A DNA stretch of 37,121 bases from an uncultured Schlesneria sp. (GTDB lineage Bacteria > Planctomycetota > Planctomycetia > Planctomycetales > Planctomycetaceae): assembly GCA_903858935.1 (NCBI GenBank), contig CAIOKO010000005.1:1-37121 (forward strand), given 5' to 3'. Under the pieces are notes generated by a model. The model was given only the letters and a program-made list of their open reading frames with translations, was not told the origin of the DNA and did no database searches. Position 1 is the first letter of the stretch, and every line of letters starts with the position of its first letter. Shown here in pieces: positions 30,326-37,121 of the stretch. A program made the position numbers and the translations under genes.

Positions 30326-31189
30326 TTACGGAAATGCTTTAGGAATCGTTCCTGTTAACGCGGCATCGAGTTCCTTATGAAAATCGGGATCGTCAATCTG
30401 CTTCTTCGCGAGCGACGCAATGTCGGATGCTTCTTGTTTTCGGTCGCTAACGGCCAGAATCGCGATGAGTGTTGCACTTCCGTTTCGGAACGACTTCTTC
30501 GCGAAATCGGCAAGATTGGGCCCGAACTTCTTATCTTCAACCATCTGCATGTTAAGCTCATACAGCTGTCTCATCTGCAGGTAATCCCGTTTCACATCGG
30601 TGTACTTGAGATACAAGTCGTAGTCCTTCGATTTGACGAGCGCCGGTTTGACGTAAAAAATCGCCATCTTCGCGGCCTTCGGATTCAGGGTGTCGAGTGC
30701 CCTGAATGCTTCACTCGTTCGAGAATCTTCACCGAGAGTACGATTGATCGCAGCCAGATCGGCAAAGGCGCTCATCAGGTCCTCACCCTTCATCGCTCGT
30801 TCCTGGAGTCCGTCCCGTATGGACTGAAGCTTGGCCAGAGCCGGTGGATAAGCTCGTCCAAGACTTTCCCAGTTTGACAGTGCAAAGGAGAGGCGAACTC
30901 CGGTCATCGCTTGATTCAATGACAACGCATTCTCATGGAACCAAACTTGTTTTGCCAACGCGATTTCGTATCGCTTCGCCTTCGCATCGGCCTGGGCTTC
31001 GTTCAATATTGTTTGCGGATCAGGATTTTCCGGTGGTGTCCAGTCTTTTCCACTCACCGTGTCTGCTGCAGCGACCATGGAAATTCCCGCCGTCCCGGCA
31101 TCGATCAACATCAACAACGCGACGCCCCCCATACCAGCCGCAGCCACCATGAGAAGTCCTGCAACCTTTTGAAACCGAGCTTTGACCAT
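30326..31189 (-). CDS. Membrane-anchored alpha-helical protein of unknown function
   Basis: A 287-residue protein with an N-terminal hydrophobic segment ('VAGLLMVAAAGMGGVALLMLIDAG', about residues 9-32), either a membrane anchor or an uncleaved signal. The rest is mostly helical and may contain divergent TPRs ('ILNEAQADAKAKRYEIALAKQVWFHENAL'), with no enzyme motif visible. The ATG at 31189 is preceded by AGAAGGA with 6-7 nt spacing and is the preferred start; the ATG at 31240 has no ribosome-binding site. It lies 158 bases downstream of the sulfatase gene on the same strand. Confidence 0.72.
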   Translation of the reverse strand: MVKARFQKVAGLLMVAAAGMGGVALLMLIDAGTAGISMVAAADTVSGKDWTPPENPDPQTILNEAQADAKAKRYEIALAKQVWFHENALSLNQAMTGVRLSFALSNWESLGRAYPPALAKLQSIRDGLQERAMKGEDLMSAFADLAAINRTLGEDSRTSEAFRALDTLNPKAAKMAIFYVKPALVKSKDYDLYLKYTDVKRDYLQMRQLYELNMQMVEDKKFGPNLADFAKKSFRNGSATLIAILAVSDRKQEASDIASLAKKQIDDPDFHKELDAALTGTIPKAFP

Positions 31190-31347
31190 CGTGTATCCTT
31201 CTGCGAACAAACCCAAAGCAGTCTGAGCGTTGATGCTCATGGAAATTCTGTGTCGTTTCAGGTGCTTTCATCTTGCGGCTTCATAAGTGCATCCGCAAGC
31301 AACACTGAAGTTTCATTACGATCCAACGCAGGCCCGTCCCGGCCGGA

Positions 31348-32829
31348 TCACTCATGTTCCCATTTCAATAACCAGGGGTCGTCCGTTTGCTTCTGGAATT
31401 GACGAAGTTTTTCTTGTAACGACTTCAGAGTGGCAGTGTACTCGACAGATGCGGCCAGATTGGTCCGCTCGGCGGGGTCCGCTTCAAGATCATAAAGCTC
31501 AAACTCTGGCCGCTGCAAAAGTGTTTTGATGCTGCGAACTCCGTACAACTCTTCCGGGGCTTTTCGTTTGAGCGTCTCTTGCCAGACCGCAGACTGGTAC
31601 AGGTCCTGAGCAAACGGGAAGGGGAGTGGATGAGCAATATTCCAGATCAGCTTGTATCTCCCACTGCGAACAGCCCGCATCGGATAATACATCGTCACTT
31701 CGTGGAAGGTATGCGAGAAAAAAACATCCCTGGGATTTTCAGGATGCTGTTCGGCAAGATCTTTCAGGAACGAGCGACCGTGAAATGGATAGGCCGTTTT
31801 CGCTTTCGTTGCCTTGGCTGATTCGTGTCCCTGATTTTCCAAGGCCTGTACCGTGACGCCTGTCGGAACGGGGATTTGACACATATCCAGAATTGTTGGA
31901 ACCAGATCGGCCCACGTAATCAGTGCATCGCAGGTGCCATGGCGGGAGACATCCGGGTTGCGGACGATCAATGGCAAATGGATACCAGGTTCGTACAGCG
32001 TCGTCTTCGCGCCGGGAATCGGCGGGCCGTTATCACTCAGCAACAAAATCACCGTATCGTCCCAATGGTTCGTTTCGTGCAACGATTGAATCAAAGCACC
32101 GATCCCCGCGTCGAAACGTGAGATTGACTGGTAATATTCCGCCAGATCTCGTCTGACTTCCGGTCGATCAGGAAGCCATTCCGGAACGCGAATTTTGGCT
32201 GGATCATATTTTTCGGCAGTCACCCCGGCAAAGAAGTCAGGCTGCTCATTATGGTTTGCATAATCAACTGGCCCTGGTCCACGATGAGGATCGGTCGGGC
32301 AGAAATACAAAAAGAAAGGACGAGAATCCTTTTCCTCAATCCATTCCTTGGCGTTTTTGGCCATCTGAATCGGGTTTCGAGCCCCCTGAATTCCAATGTC
32401 TCGAGCAAACTCGAATTTGGCAACGTATTCAGGAGCGACATGCAGCTTCCCGATCCGGCAAGTGCGATACCCGGCAGAGGTCATCAAAAGAGGCAGCGAA
32501 CGGACCGATTCGTAACCGGCAAAATGATGGACATTATGAGCCAATCCCAATTGGCCGTTGGCATGATTGTGCAAACCGCTGAGGATGACCGATCGGCTTG
32601 GACTGCAACTCGCCGTCGTGCAATAGGCCCTGGTACACCGAATCCCCTCGGCGGCAAGTCGATCAATGTTGGGTGTCTTCACAACCGGGTCGCCATAGCA
32701 ACCAAGCTGCAGTCCCAAGTCATCGGCGACGATCATGACGACATTCTTCTTGTCCGCCCCCTCCATCGTCCGAGCCAAGAATCCGCAACACAAAAACACA
32801 AGTAACGTCGCCGTGTATCGTGACATCAT
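31348..32829 (-). CDS. Exported sulfatase, heparan N-sulfatase (SGSH)-like
   Basis: A 493-residue type I sulfatase. A signal peptide (1-24) is followed by the metal-binding 'VMIVADDLG' (Asp36-Asp37) and the signature Cys75-Ser-Pro-Ser-Arg79. Cys75 must be turned into formylglycine by a separate enzyme not in this window. 'SGLHNHANGQLGLAHNVHHF', 'VRSLPLLMTSAGYRTCRIGKLHV' and the late 'LLLSDNGPPIPGAKTTLYEPGIHLPLIVR' match the heparan N-sulfatase (S1_8-like) branch, so the substrate may be an N- or O-sulfated glycan; the branch call is by memory of the human enzyme. Two adjacent ATGs (32829 and 32826) are possible, with GAGG about 8 nt upstream of the first. It fits the planctomycete habit of degrading sulfated polysaccharides. 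Confidence 0.92.
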   Translation of the reverse strand: MMSRYTATLLVFLCCGFLARTMEGADKKNVVMIVADDLGLQLGCYGDPVVKTPNIDRLAAEGIRCTRAYCTTASCSPSRSVILSGLHNHANGQLGLAHNVHHFAGYESVRSLPLLMTSAGYRTCRIGKLHVAPEYVAKFEFARDIGIQGARNPIQMAKNAKEWIEEKDSRPFFLYFCPTDPHRGPGPVDYANHNEQPDFFAGVTAEKYDPAKIRVPEWLPDRPEVRRDLAEYYQSISRFDAGIGALIQSLHETNHWDDTVILLLSDNGPPIPGAKTTLYEPGIHLPLIVRNPDVSRHGTCDALITWADLVPTILDMCQIPVPTGVTVQALENQGHESAKATKAKTAYPFHGRSFLKDLAEQHPENPRDVFFSHTFHEVTMYYPMRAVRSGRYKLIWNIAHPLPFPFAQDLYQSAVWQETLKRKAPEELYGVRSIKTLLQRPEFELYDLEADPAERTNLAASVEYTATLKSLQEKLRQFQKQTDDPWLLKWEHE

Positions 32830-33005
32830 CGTGGCCTCACAAAGTTGTAAAAGGGTTCAATCCCAACAATACGAGGAGTTGCCTCGCGATTCAATAAACG
32901 GGAAGCGGAGTCTCGGGCGAATCCGCCAAGCCACGGTCCACACATTGATCACACAATGTCGTCAGATGCAGAGGCGAAGACGGAAATGTTGGAACACTAA
33001 TCCTT

Positions 33006-33024
33006 ACTAATTTCCGCTAATCAG
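33006..33024 (-). repeat. 19-nt dispersed repeat, copy 2
   Basis: ACTAATTTCCGCTAATCAG is the exact reverse complement of 6270-6288, which covers the end of the second membrane-paralogue gene. Both copies lie near gene ends. Confidence 0.6.
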
Positions 33025-33183
33025 AGAATTCGAATGTCAGAAGAATGGGCTATTTGGAACAGAATGCGGCAAAAAGGGTGGCTCGGTTTTACCGTCTCCG
33101 GTAAGGCCGTGCTCTTCGGATAAGTTATCAAAAGATGAAGACACGGCCTTGTCGAAAACTCCAGTGAGGGTTTGCCTCAGACC

Positions 33184-33352
33184 AAAGTAGCCATCACCGC
33201 TCCGCGTGATGAGCATTGATCGAGAACCTGCCAAATACCAATCAGCATGGTCTCAAATCAGAAATTCAAACGGAATATCTGTCCCGATGCTGAGGCAACG
33301 TTTGAATCGTTTCCGACGCATGCTCATCACGCGGAGCGATGATGGCTACTTT
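33184..33352. repeat. Inverted hairpin pair, family B (REPIN/MITE-like)
   Basis: The arms 33184-33216 and 33320-33352 are reverse complements at 32 of 33 positions and 103 bases apart. Each arm is itself a small hairpin: CATCA-CGC stem, a three-base loop, and GCG-TGATG with one bulged base. Confidence 0.88.
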
Positions 33353-33361
33353 TGCGGAAAT

Positions 33362-33394
33362 CCTGAAACTTGACTCAATGAGTCAAGTTTCAGG
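33362..33394. repeat. Perfect 15-bp hairpin
   Basis: CCTGAAACTTGACTC at 33362-33376 and GAGTCAAGTTTCAGG at 33380-33394 pair perfectly around the loop AAT. There is no T-run on either side. It begins 9 bases after the family-B pair ends. Confidence 0.85.
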
Positions 33395-33437
33395 CCCGAG
33401 GAAGTCCAAGGGCTGACACCTCCCGGCCCACCTGGTT

Positions 33438-33675
33438 AACGCGCTAACGATAATCCTATTCTGAACCCATCATGCGACGCGCATAATCCGGCTGTGCCGG
33501 GCGTGAACCGGGTGTGCCGGGCAACGCGCGAGCGATAACCCAATTCTGAACCCATCGTGCGACGCGCACGAACCGGCTGTGCCGGGCATAATCCGGCTGC
33601 GCCGGTCAACGCGCGAGCGATAACCCTATTCTGAACCCATCATGCGACGTGCATAATCCGGCTGTGCCGGGCGTT
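33438..33675. repeat. 85-bp tandem repeat, about 2.8 copies
   Basis: Units begin at 33438, 33523 and 33608, exactly 85 bases apart, each with AACGCGC..., then CTGAACCCAT (33461, 33546, 33631). Each full unit ends with two GC-rich stretches of the form CCGGCTGTGCCGG, which fold as CCGGC-TGT-GCCGG or a one-base variant. The third unit is cut short near 33675. Confidence 0.92.
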
Positions 33676-33837
33676 AAAAAAGGAATAACCGGCAGGGTCC
33701 ATAGGGTGATCTGGAGAATTTGGAGAAAGTCTTACGGATTTCCTTAAAGATTTGCCTTGCGCCTGCCGCGACCTAGGTTTTCTTCGCCATGCCTCGACTG
33801 TACGAGGTAATCGATACAAACCGAAGGAATTCGCGAA

Positions 33838-35070
33838 ATGTACCCTATTGAATTCGACGCGTTGACCGTCATCGCCTGGATGATCGCAATGGCATGGATC
33901 GCCATCATTGTTGTCTTTATCCGGGCTTGCCTGCAACAGTCGAACCTTCGGCCATTGGGCAAAAAAGCAGGACTTGATGACTATCCCAAACTGAGCGTGA
34001 TTGTCGCCGCTCGCAATGAAACGGATTGCATTGAAGCATGTATCCGGTCTCTTTTCCGTCAGGATTACCCGGGTTTAGAGGTTGTGGCGGTCAATGACCG
34101 CAGCACCGATGATACTGCGGCGATCCTTGATCGACTGGCAATCGAATTTGCAGATCGTCTGCGAGTCATGCATGTCTCAAGCTTGCCACCCGGCTGGTTT
34201 GGCAAGCCGAACGCGTTGACGCTTGGTCAGACGGTCGCTTCAGGAAGTGTAATCTGTTTCACGGATGCTGATTGTGTGTTTGAAGATCCTTCTGCCTTGC
34301 GGACGACGGTCACGGAATTAATTCGCCGCGACCTCGATTTCTTCACTCTTGCGGCTCGGTATACGATGACCTCGCTGCGGGAGTGTGTTGCGGTTCCCTG
34401 TTGTTCAGAAGCACTGGTCGCCTGGTTACGACCTGAGCGAATCGAAGACCCACGCTGGCCTGATGCGTTCGCCAACGGTGCATTTATCCTTGTCAAACGG
34501 GAGCCGTTCGAGCGAATCGGCGGCTGGGGCGCCGTTCGGACTCAAATCAGCGAAGACCTGCAAGTGGCACGTCTGGCAAAACGATCCGGGTTACGTGTCG
34601 GCGTCGGAAAAGGAAAAGGTTTCTATCAGACCGAGGCCTATCAAACCGCACGCGACTCGTGGAATGGTTGGAGTCGCATCTTCAAGGGGACACTCAACCC
34701 GGTCCAGTTGATGGTCACTGTGGTACGAATGTCGATCCTGTTTGCATTGCCACTGGGCGCTGTGCTGTTCGGGCTGACCGACGCGTTCCGCACCGGAAAC
34801 TTCCACTGGCTGATGCATGGAGCGGGTCTGGGTTTCTTAATCGCATTCAGCATGAGGTGCACACTGGACATGGTGATGTTCCAGATGGTGGGTGCTCCTG
34901 TGCTTGCAGCACCTTTAGCACCCCTGGGACGGATCTTCGTCATGGCGGCCACGACGCGGGCCTTGTTGTCTCATGCAGGACTTGCGAAGACCCAATGGCG
35001 TGGAGCGACATTTGTTGCGGGCCAACTGGTTATGCCTCAGCCTGTGAATTCTGAACCCCAAATCCGATAG
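33838..35070 (+). CDS. Family 2 glycosyltransferase, HpnB-like, membrane-bound
   Basis: A 410-residue GT-A glycosyltransferase. A membrane segment at about 9-31 is followed by the catalytic domain 'YPKLSVIVAARNE', 'VVAVNDRSTDDT' (Asp87), the metal-binding 'FTDADC' (Asp143, Asp145), 'GGWGAVRTQISEDLQVARLAKRSG' (Asp240, likely base) and 'SWNGWSRIFKG'. Two or more C-terminal membrane segments span about 290-360. The pattern resembles hopene-associated HpnB and ceramide-type glycosyltransferases, so a lipid acceptor is likely; the sugar donor is unknown. The ATG at 33838 has AAGGA about 9 nt upstream. The 3' end overlaps the convergent deacetylase gene by 41 bases. Confidence 0.87.
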   Translation: MYPIEFDALTVIAWMIAMAWIAIIVVFIRACLQQSNLRPLGKKAGLDDYPKLSVIVAARNETDCIEACIRSLFRQDYPGLEVVAVNDRSTDDTAAILDRLAIEFADRLRVMHVSSLPPGWFGKPNALTLGQTVASGSVICFTDADCVFEDPSALRTTVTELIRRDLDFFTLAARYTMTSLRECVAVPCCSEALVAWLRPERIEDPRWPDAFANGAFILVKREPFERIGGWGAVRTQISEDLQVARLAKRSGLRVGVGKGKGFYQTEAYQTARDSWNGWSRIFKGTLNPVQLMVTVVRMSILFALPLGAVLFGLTDAFRTGNFHWLMHGAGLGFLIAFSMRCTLDMVMFQMVGAPVLAAPLAPLGRIFVMAATTRALLSHAGLAKTQWRGATFVAGQLVMPQPVNSEPQIR

Positions 35071-35785
35071 ATTCGGGGAGGACTGGCGTTCGCCCTGCGT
35101 TGAGCAGTTTTTTTACCGTCTTTTCGATCTGAGGCAGGAATCCTCGCTCCAGATCGAGCGGATGGAGCACAACGCAGGGGAGAGCTTGTTTGAAGAATCG
35201 ATACTGAAATTCGCCTAACCGATATCCCGCACGGCAGAGTAACCGGATTGGCGAAACGTCCCAGACCCATGAGGCGAGCGGGAGTTGTTCACCGGTGGAC
35301 GACGTCACCTTGCCATACCCGACGGTGTAATGGATCCCGAACCGCGCCAGGCGATCAGGCGTCGCGCAGCCAATTTTGTAGGTCGGAGCGATAAATCCGC
35401 GAGCAGGTCGGCCTAACCAGCGAGTGAATATCTCTTGCCCCGCCTCAAGCCGGCGGTCAGTCTCAGCCGGGTCAAGCCCGTTCAGTTCATCCTTCCCGTC
35501 AGCAATCTTTGAAACAAGTCCACCACCCGTTGGCCGGAAATGTTCGTAACCGTGTAGTTGAATGTTGGCGTATTCATCACGCACGCGATCCAGGAACGGT
35601 CGATCCTTGTCCGTCAGGGGAACACCCGCCCAACAGGGGACGACGGCCGCCGACATCACGTTCCCGATCAGCGGCGACATCGATTTTGTGAATGTCGCCA
35701 CATGTTCCGCATAAATCGGCGCAACGTCATGGAGCATGACACAGAAGGATCGAGAAACGTCGAATCGGGCGGTTGTTTCAGTCAT
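35030..35785 (-). CDS. DUF2334 polysaccharide-deacetylase-like protein
   Basis: A 251-residue protein of the DUF2334 branch of the carbohydrate esterase 4-like (NodB) fold. Motifs are 'FCVMLHDVAP' (His19-Asp20), 'IQLHGYEH' (His78, His82) and a late 'VVLHPLDLERG'. These residues would bind a divalent metal and remove acetyl groups from a glycan or lipid-linked sugar. No signal peptide is seen with the ATG at 35785, which gives a normal family start but lacks a clear ribosome-binding site; the frame runs on to a GTG at 35911 with no similarity. Together with the overlapping glycosyltransferase on the other strand, it may act on a shared glycolipid, which is an inference from proximity. Confidence 0.83.
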   Translation of the reverse strand: MTETTARFDVSRSFCVMLHDVAPIYAEHVATFTKSMSPLIGNVMSAAVVPCWAGVPLTDKDRPFLDRVRDEYANIQLHGYEHFRPTGGGLVSKIADGKDELNGLDPAETDRRLEAGQEIFTRWLGRPARGFIAPTYKIGCATPDRLARFGIHYTVGYGKVTSSTGEQLPLASWVWDVSPIRLLCRAGYRLGEFQYRFFKQALPCVVLHPLDLERGFLPQIEKTVKKLLNAGRTPVLPESIGFGVQNSQAEA

Positions 35786-35905
35786 GTTCAGTGAAGTGCC
35801 AAGGTGTTGAATTGCAGACGTGATCCACGTCGGTCGAAAACAAAATGGAGGACGAAAGCCCAAAGCGTAAACAAGGGCAACGCCACGAAGGGCCCCAAGC
35901 CCCCT

Positions 35906-36034
35906 CCCCACCGCCCCCGCGGCGGTGGTTAACGGGCCTTTGCCCTACGGGATGTTAAACAGTATTGTCCATCGGTGAATTATGGTTCAGGCTGGTGCAA
36001 AGGCCCGATGACCACCGCCACAGGGGCGGTGGGG
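35906..36034. repeat. Inverted hairpin pair, family C (REPIN/MITE-like)
   Basis: The arms 35906-35943 and 35997-36034 are reverse complements at about 34 of 38 positions and 53 bases apart. Each arm is a GC-rich hairpin, CCACCGCC paired with GGCGGTGG around a short loop, followed by GGGCCTTTGC. It lies upstream of the deacetylase start. Confidence 0.88.
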
Positions 36035-36358
36035 TTTCGTCGAATTGCCCGCGACACTGCAAACCTCGCCGCAAAATTCCTCAACGACGTTGCCGCAAGT
36101 GGTTAGATGCATGAATCGGTTTTGTGTGAGATCCAGGACCGGCGATTTCCAAGCGGGCGGCCAAAAACCTTATGCTTTTCGTTGAGTTTGCCAGATTCGC
36201 AGGATGTTTTCGATTTTCCGACTTTGCGGGTATCCGACGCGATGATGTCCGAACCAAAGCACGGCTTCCAGCGGCCGAACTCGACCCGACAAGGCTCAGG
36301 CCTGATCGCGACCGGCCAAAACATCAGGCGGAACACTCATCGCAAACCCTGGAAGAAA

Positions 36359-36444
36359 GTTGACCAAGTTGACAAAGTTGATCAACTTCCGTTTTTTGTA
36401 GGCTTTGCGAGGGCTTGAACTTTGTCAACTTGATCAACTTTGTC
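36359..36444. repeat. Facing arrays of a 9-mer (GTTGAcaAA type)
   Basis: Three 9-base units GTTGACCAA, GTTGACAAA and GTTGATCAA at 36359-36385 face three units AACTTTGTC, AACTTGATC and AACTTTGTC at 36418-36444. The two arrays are approximate reverse complements and could form a long hairpin. Confidence 0.75.
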
Positions 36445-36509
36445 ATTCTTTATTGTGCAAGCGGTCTCTCGACTGCGCACACATTCTCGACCGAAGGTCT
36501 CCTGCGATT

Positions 36510-36750
36510 TTCATCCCTTCGCGTCCTTCCTTACCTTCTGTTCAAAAATCTTCTCTTTCATTCAGCCACGATCCCTTACCCCGAAATTCGGTGTCACAGT
36601 TCGTTCGAGTTCGATCGACTTCGACCATTCCCCGTAAATCATAGCCTTTTGGCGATCATTTTCCCGTGTTTTGTGGCGTGTTCGAGTTCGATCGAGTTTG
36701 TCACAGTTCGTTCGAGTTCGAATCCCAACATTCCTTTCAGGCGAGCCGGG
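36510..36750. repeat. 241-bp direct repeat, copy 1
   Basis: This copy matches the one at 36841-37081 with a constant offset of 331 bases, nearly identical for the last about 170 bases and with a few more differences near the start. Inside it a 23-base sequence beginning TGTCACAGTTCGTTCG occurs twice (36592-36614 and 36699-36721), and related GTTCGAGTTCGATCGA sequences recur. Confidence 0.93.
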
Positions 36751-36840
36751 GAGGATATCCCGCAGATTAATTTTGTTTTTTCTACTTACTACTCTCACAT
36801 AACTACTCTCTGCCGTTGCGGCCCGCTCCCGGATTCTTCA

Positions 36841-37081
36841 TTCATCCCTTCGCGTCCTTCTTTACCTTCTGTTCAAAAATCTTCTCTTCCGTTCTGCCGC
36901 TATCCCGTACCCCGAAATTCGGTGTCACAGTTCGTTCGAGTTCGATCGACTTCGACCATTCCCCGTAAATCATAGCCTTTTGGCGATCATTTTCCCGTGT
37001 TTTGTGGCGTGTTCGAGTTCGATCAAGTTTGTCACAGTTCGATCGAGTTCGAATCCCAACATTCCTTCCAAGCGAGCCGGG
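36841..37081. repeat. 241-bp direct repeat, copy 2
   Basis: Second copy of the repeat at 36510-36750, separated from it by 90 unique bases. The second internal TGTCACAG element here reads GATCGAG instead of GTTCGAG. It ends 40 bases before the window edge, so further copies may lie beyond. Confidence 0.93.
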
Positions 37082-37121
37082 CAGCGTAAGCCATCGGACT
37101 TCTTCGAGTTTGAAACATGAC

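Larger units (their letters stand above)
32830..33837. other. Repeat-rich intergenic region (about 1 kb)
   Basis: No gene is supported. From left to right it holds a 19-nt sequence shared with 6270-6288, an inverted hairpin pair (33184-33352), a perfect hairpin (33362-33394) and an 85-bp tandem array (33438-33675). The last about 100 bases should contain the glycosyltransferase promoter. Confidence 0.7.
35786..37121. other. Repeat-rich region without a supported gene
   Basis: About 1.3 kb running to the window end. It holds the inverted pair 35906-36034, paired 9-mer arrays (36359-36444) and a 241-bp direct repeat (36510-36750 and 36841-37081). A plus-strand open frame from 36415 to 36975 runs through the repeats and looks accidental. 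The stretch 36035-36358 shows nothing I can name. Confidence 0.65.

Noticed and set aside
33438-33675. CRISPR array
   Set aside because: The units are 85 bases of continuous repeat without unique spacers, and no cas genes are present.
30180-36034. Insertion sequences bounded by the inverted repeats
   Set aside because: The spacers are only 53-103 bases and hold no transposase frame; target-site duplications were not evident.
36415-36975. 186-residue open frame on the plus strand
   Set aside because: It runs through the two 241-bp repeat copies, has no ribosome-binding site or domain, and repeats itself because the DNA does.

Overview
The window looks like chromosomal DNA from a planctomycete, most likely of the order Planctomycetales. 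Four lines of evidence point there. A fused c-type cytochrome/DUF1549/DUF1553 gene is followed directly by a Tat-exported DUF1501 gene. Two small paralogues begin with a 'FFHxWRRKTGCVTL' signature. RpoD carries an unusually long insert. There are also secreted sulfatase, leucine-rich-repeat and TPR proteins and a Hint-domain protein. The genus cannot be fixed from this sequence. No rRNA, tRNA, CRISPR array or transposase gene was seen.

Left part (1-8.1 kb): mostly minus-strand accessory genes. They are a truncated receiver-domain ORF, a DinB-fold protein, a secreted TPR/HEAT protein ending in a Hint (intein-like) domain, a small membrane protein, a prepilin-like protein with a broken metallopeptidase-like motif, a plus-strand tandem pair of membrane paralogues, and a secreted alpha/beta hydrolase.

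Middle (8.1-25.1 kb): an RNB-domain ribonuclease overlaps by one base the start of the cytochrome/DUF1549/DUF1553 gene, which is followed by the DUF1501 gene and then a secreted TPR protein. Next comes the information-processing core, dnaG then rpoD, convergent with enolase (eno) across a strong palindromic terminator. An N-terminal HTH-like membrane protein with a long Ser/Asp repeat region is convergent with an LRR lipid- or periplasm-type protein across a bidirectional terminator.

Right part (25.1-37.1 kb): a 1.27-kb gene-poor gap, then minus-strand genes for an M61-type metallopeptidase with a PDZ domain, an ABC-2 permease, a membrane-anchored helical protein and an SGSH-like sulfatase. 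A plus-strand HpnB-like glycosyltransferase overlaps tail-to-tail with a DUF2334 deacetylase. The intergenic DNA from 30 kb on is full of repeats. There are three inverted pairs of short arms, each of a different sequence family but similar overall size (129-169 bp). There is also a perfect 15-bp hairpin, an 85-bp tandem array, paired 9-mer arrays and a 241-bp direct repeat. This repeat-rich end is the least explained part of the window.

Functional logic: dnaG/rpoD/eno are housekeeping genes. The cytochrome/DUF1501, hydrolase, sulfatase, M61 and deacetylase genes fit the planctomycete habit of exporting many enzymes for polymer breakdown and envelope processing. All family names come from recognising motifs by eye; no database search was run.
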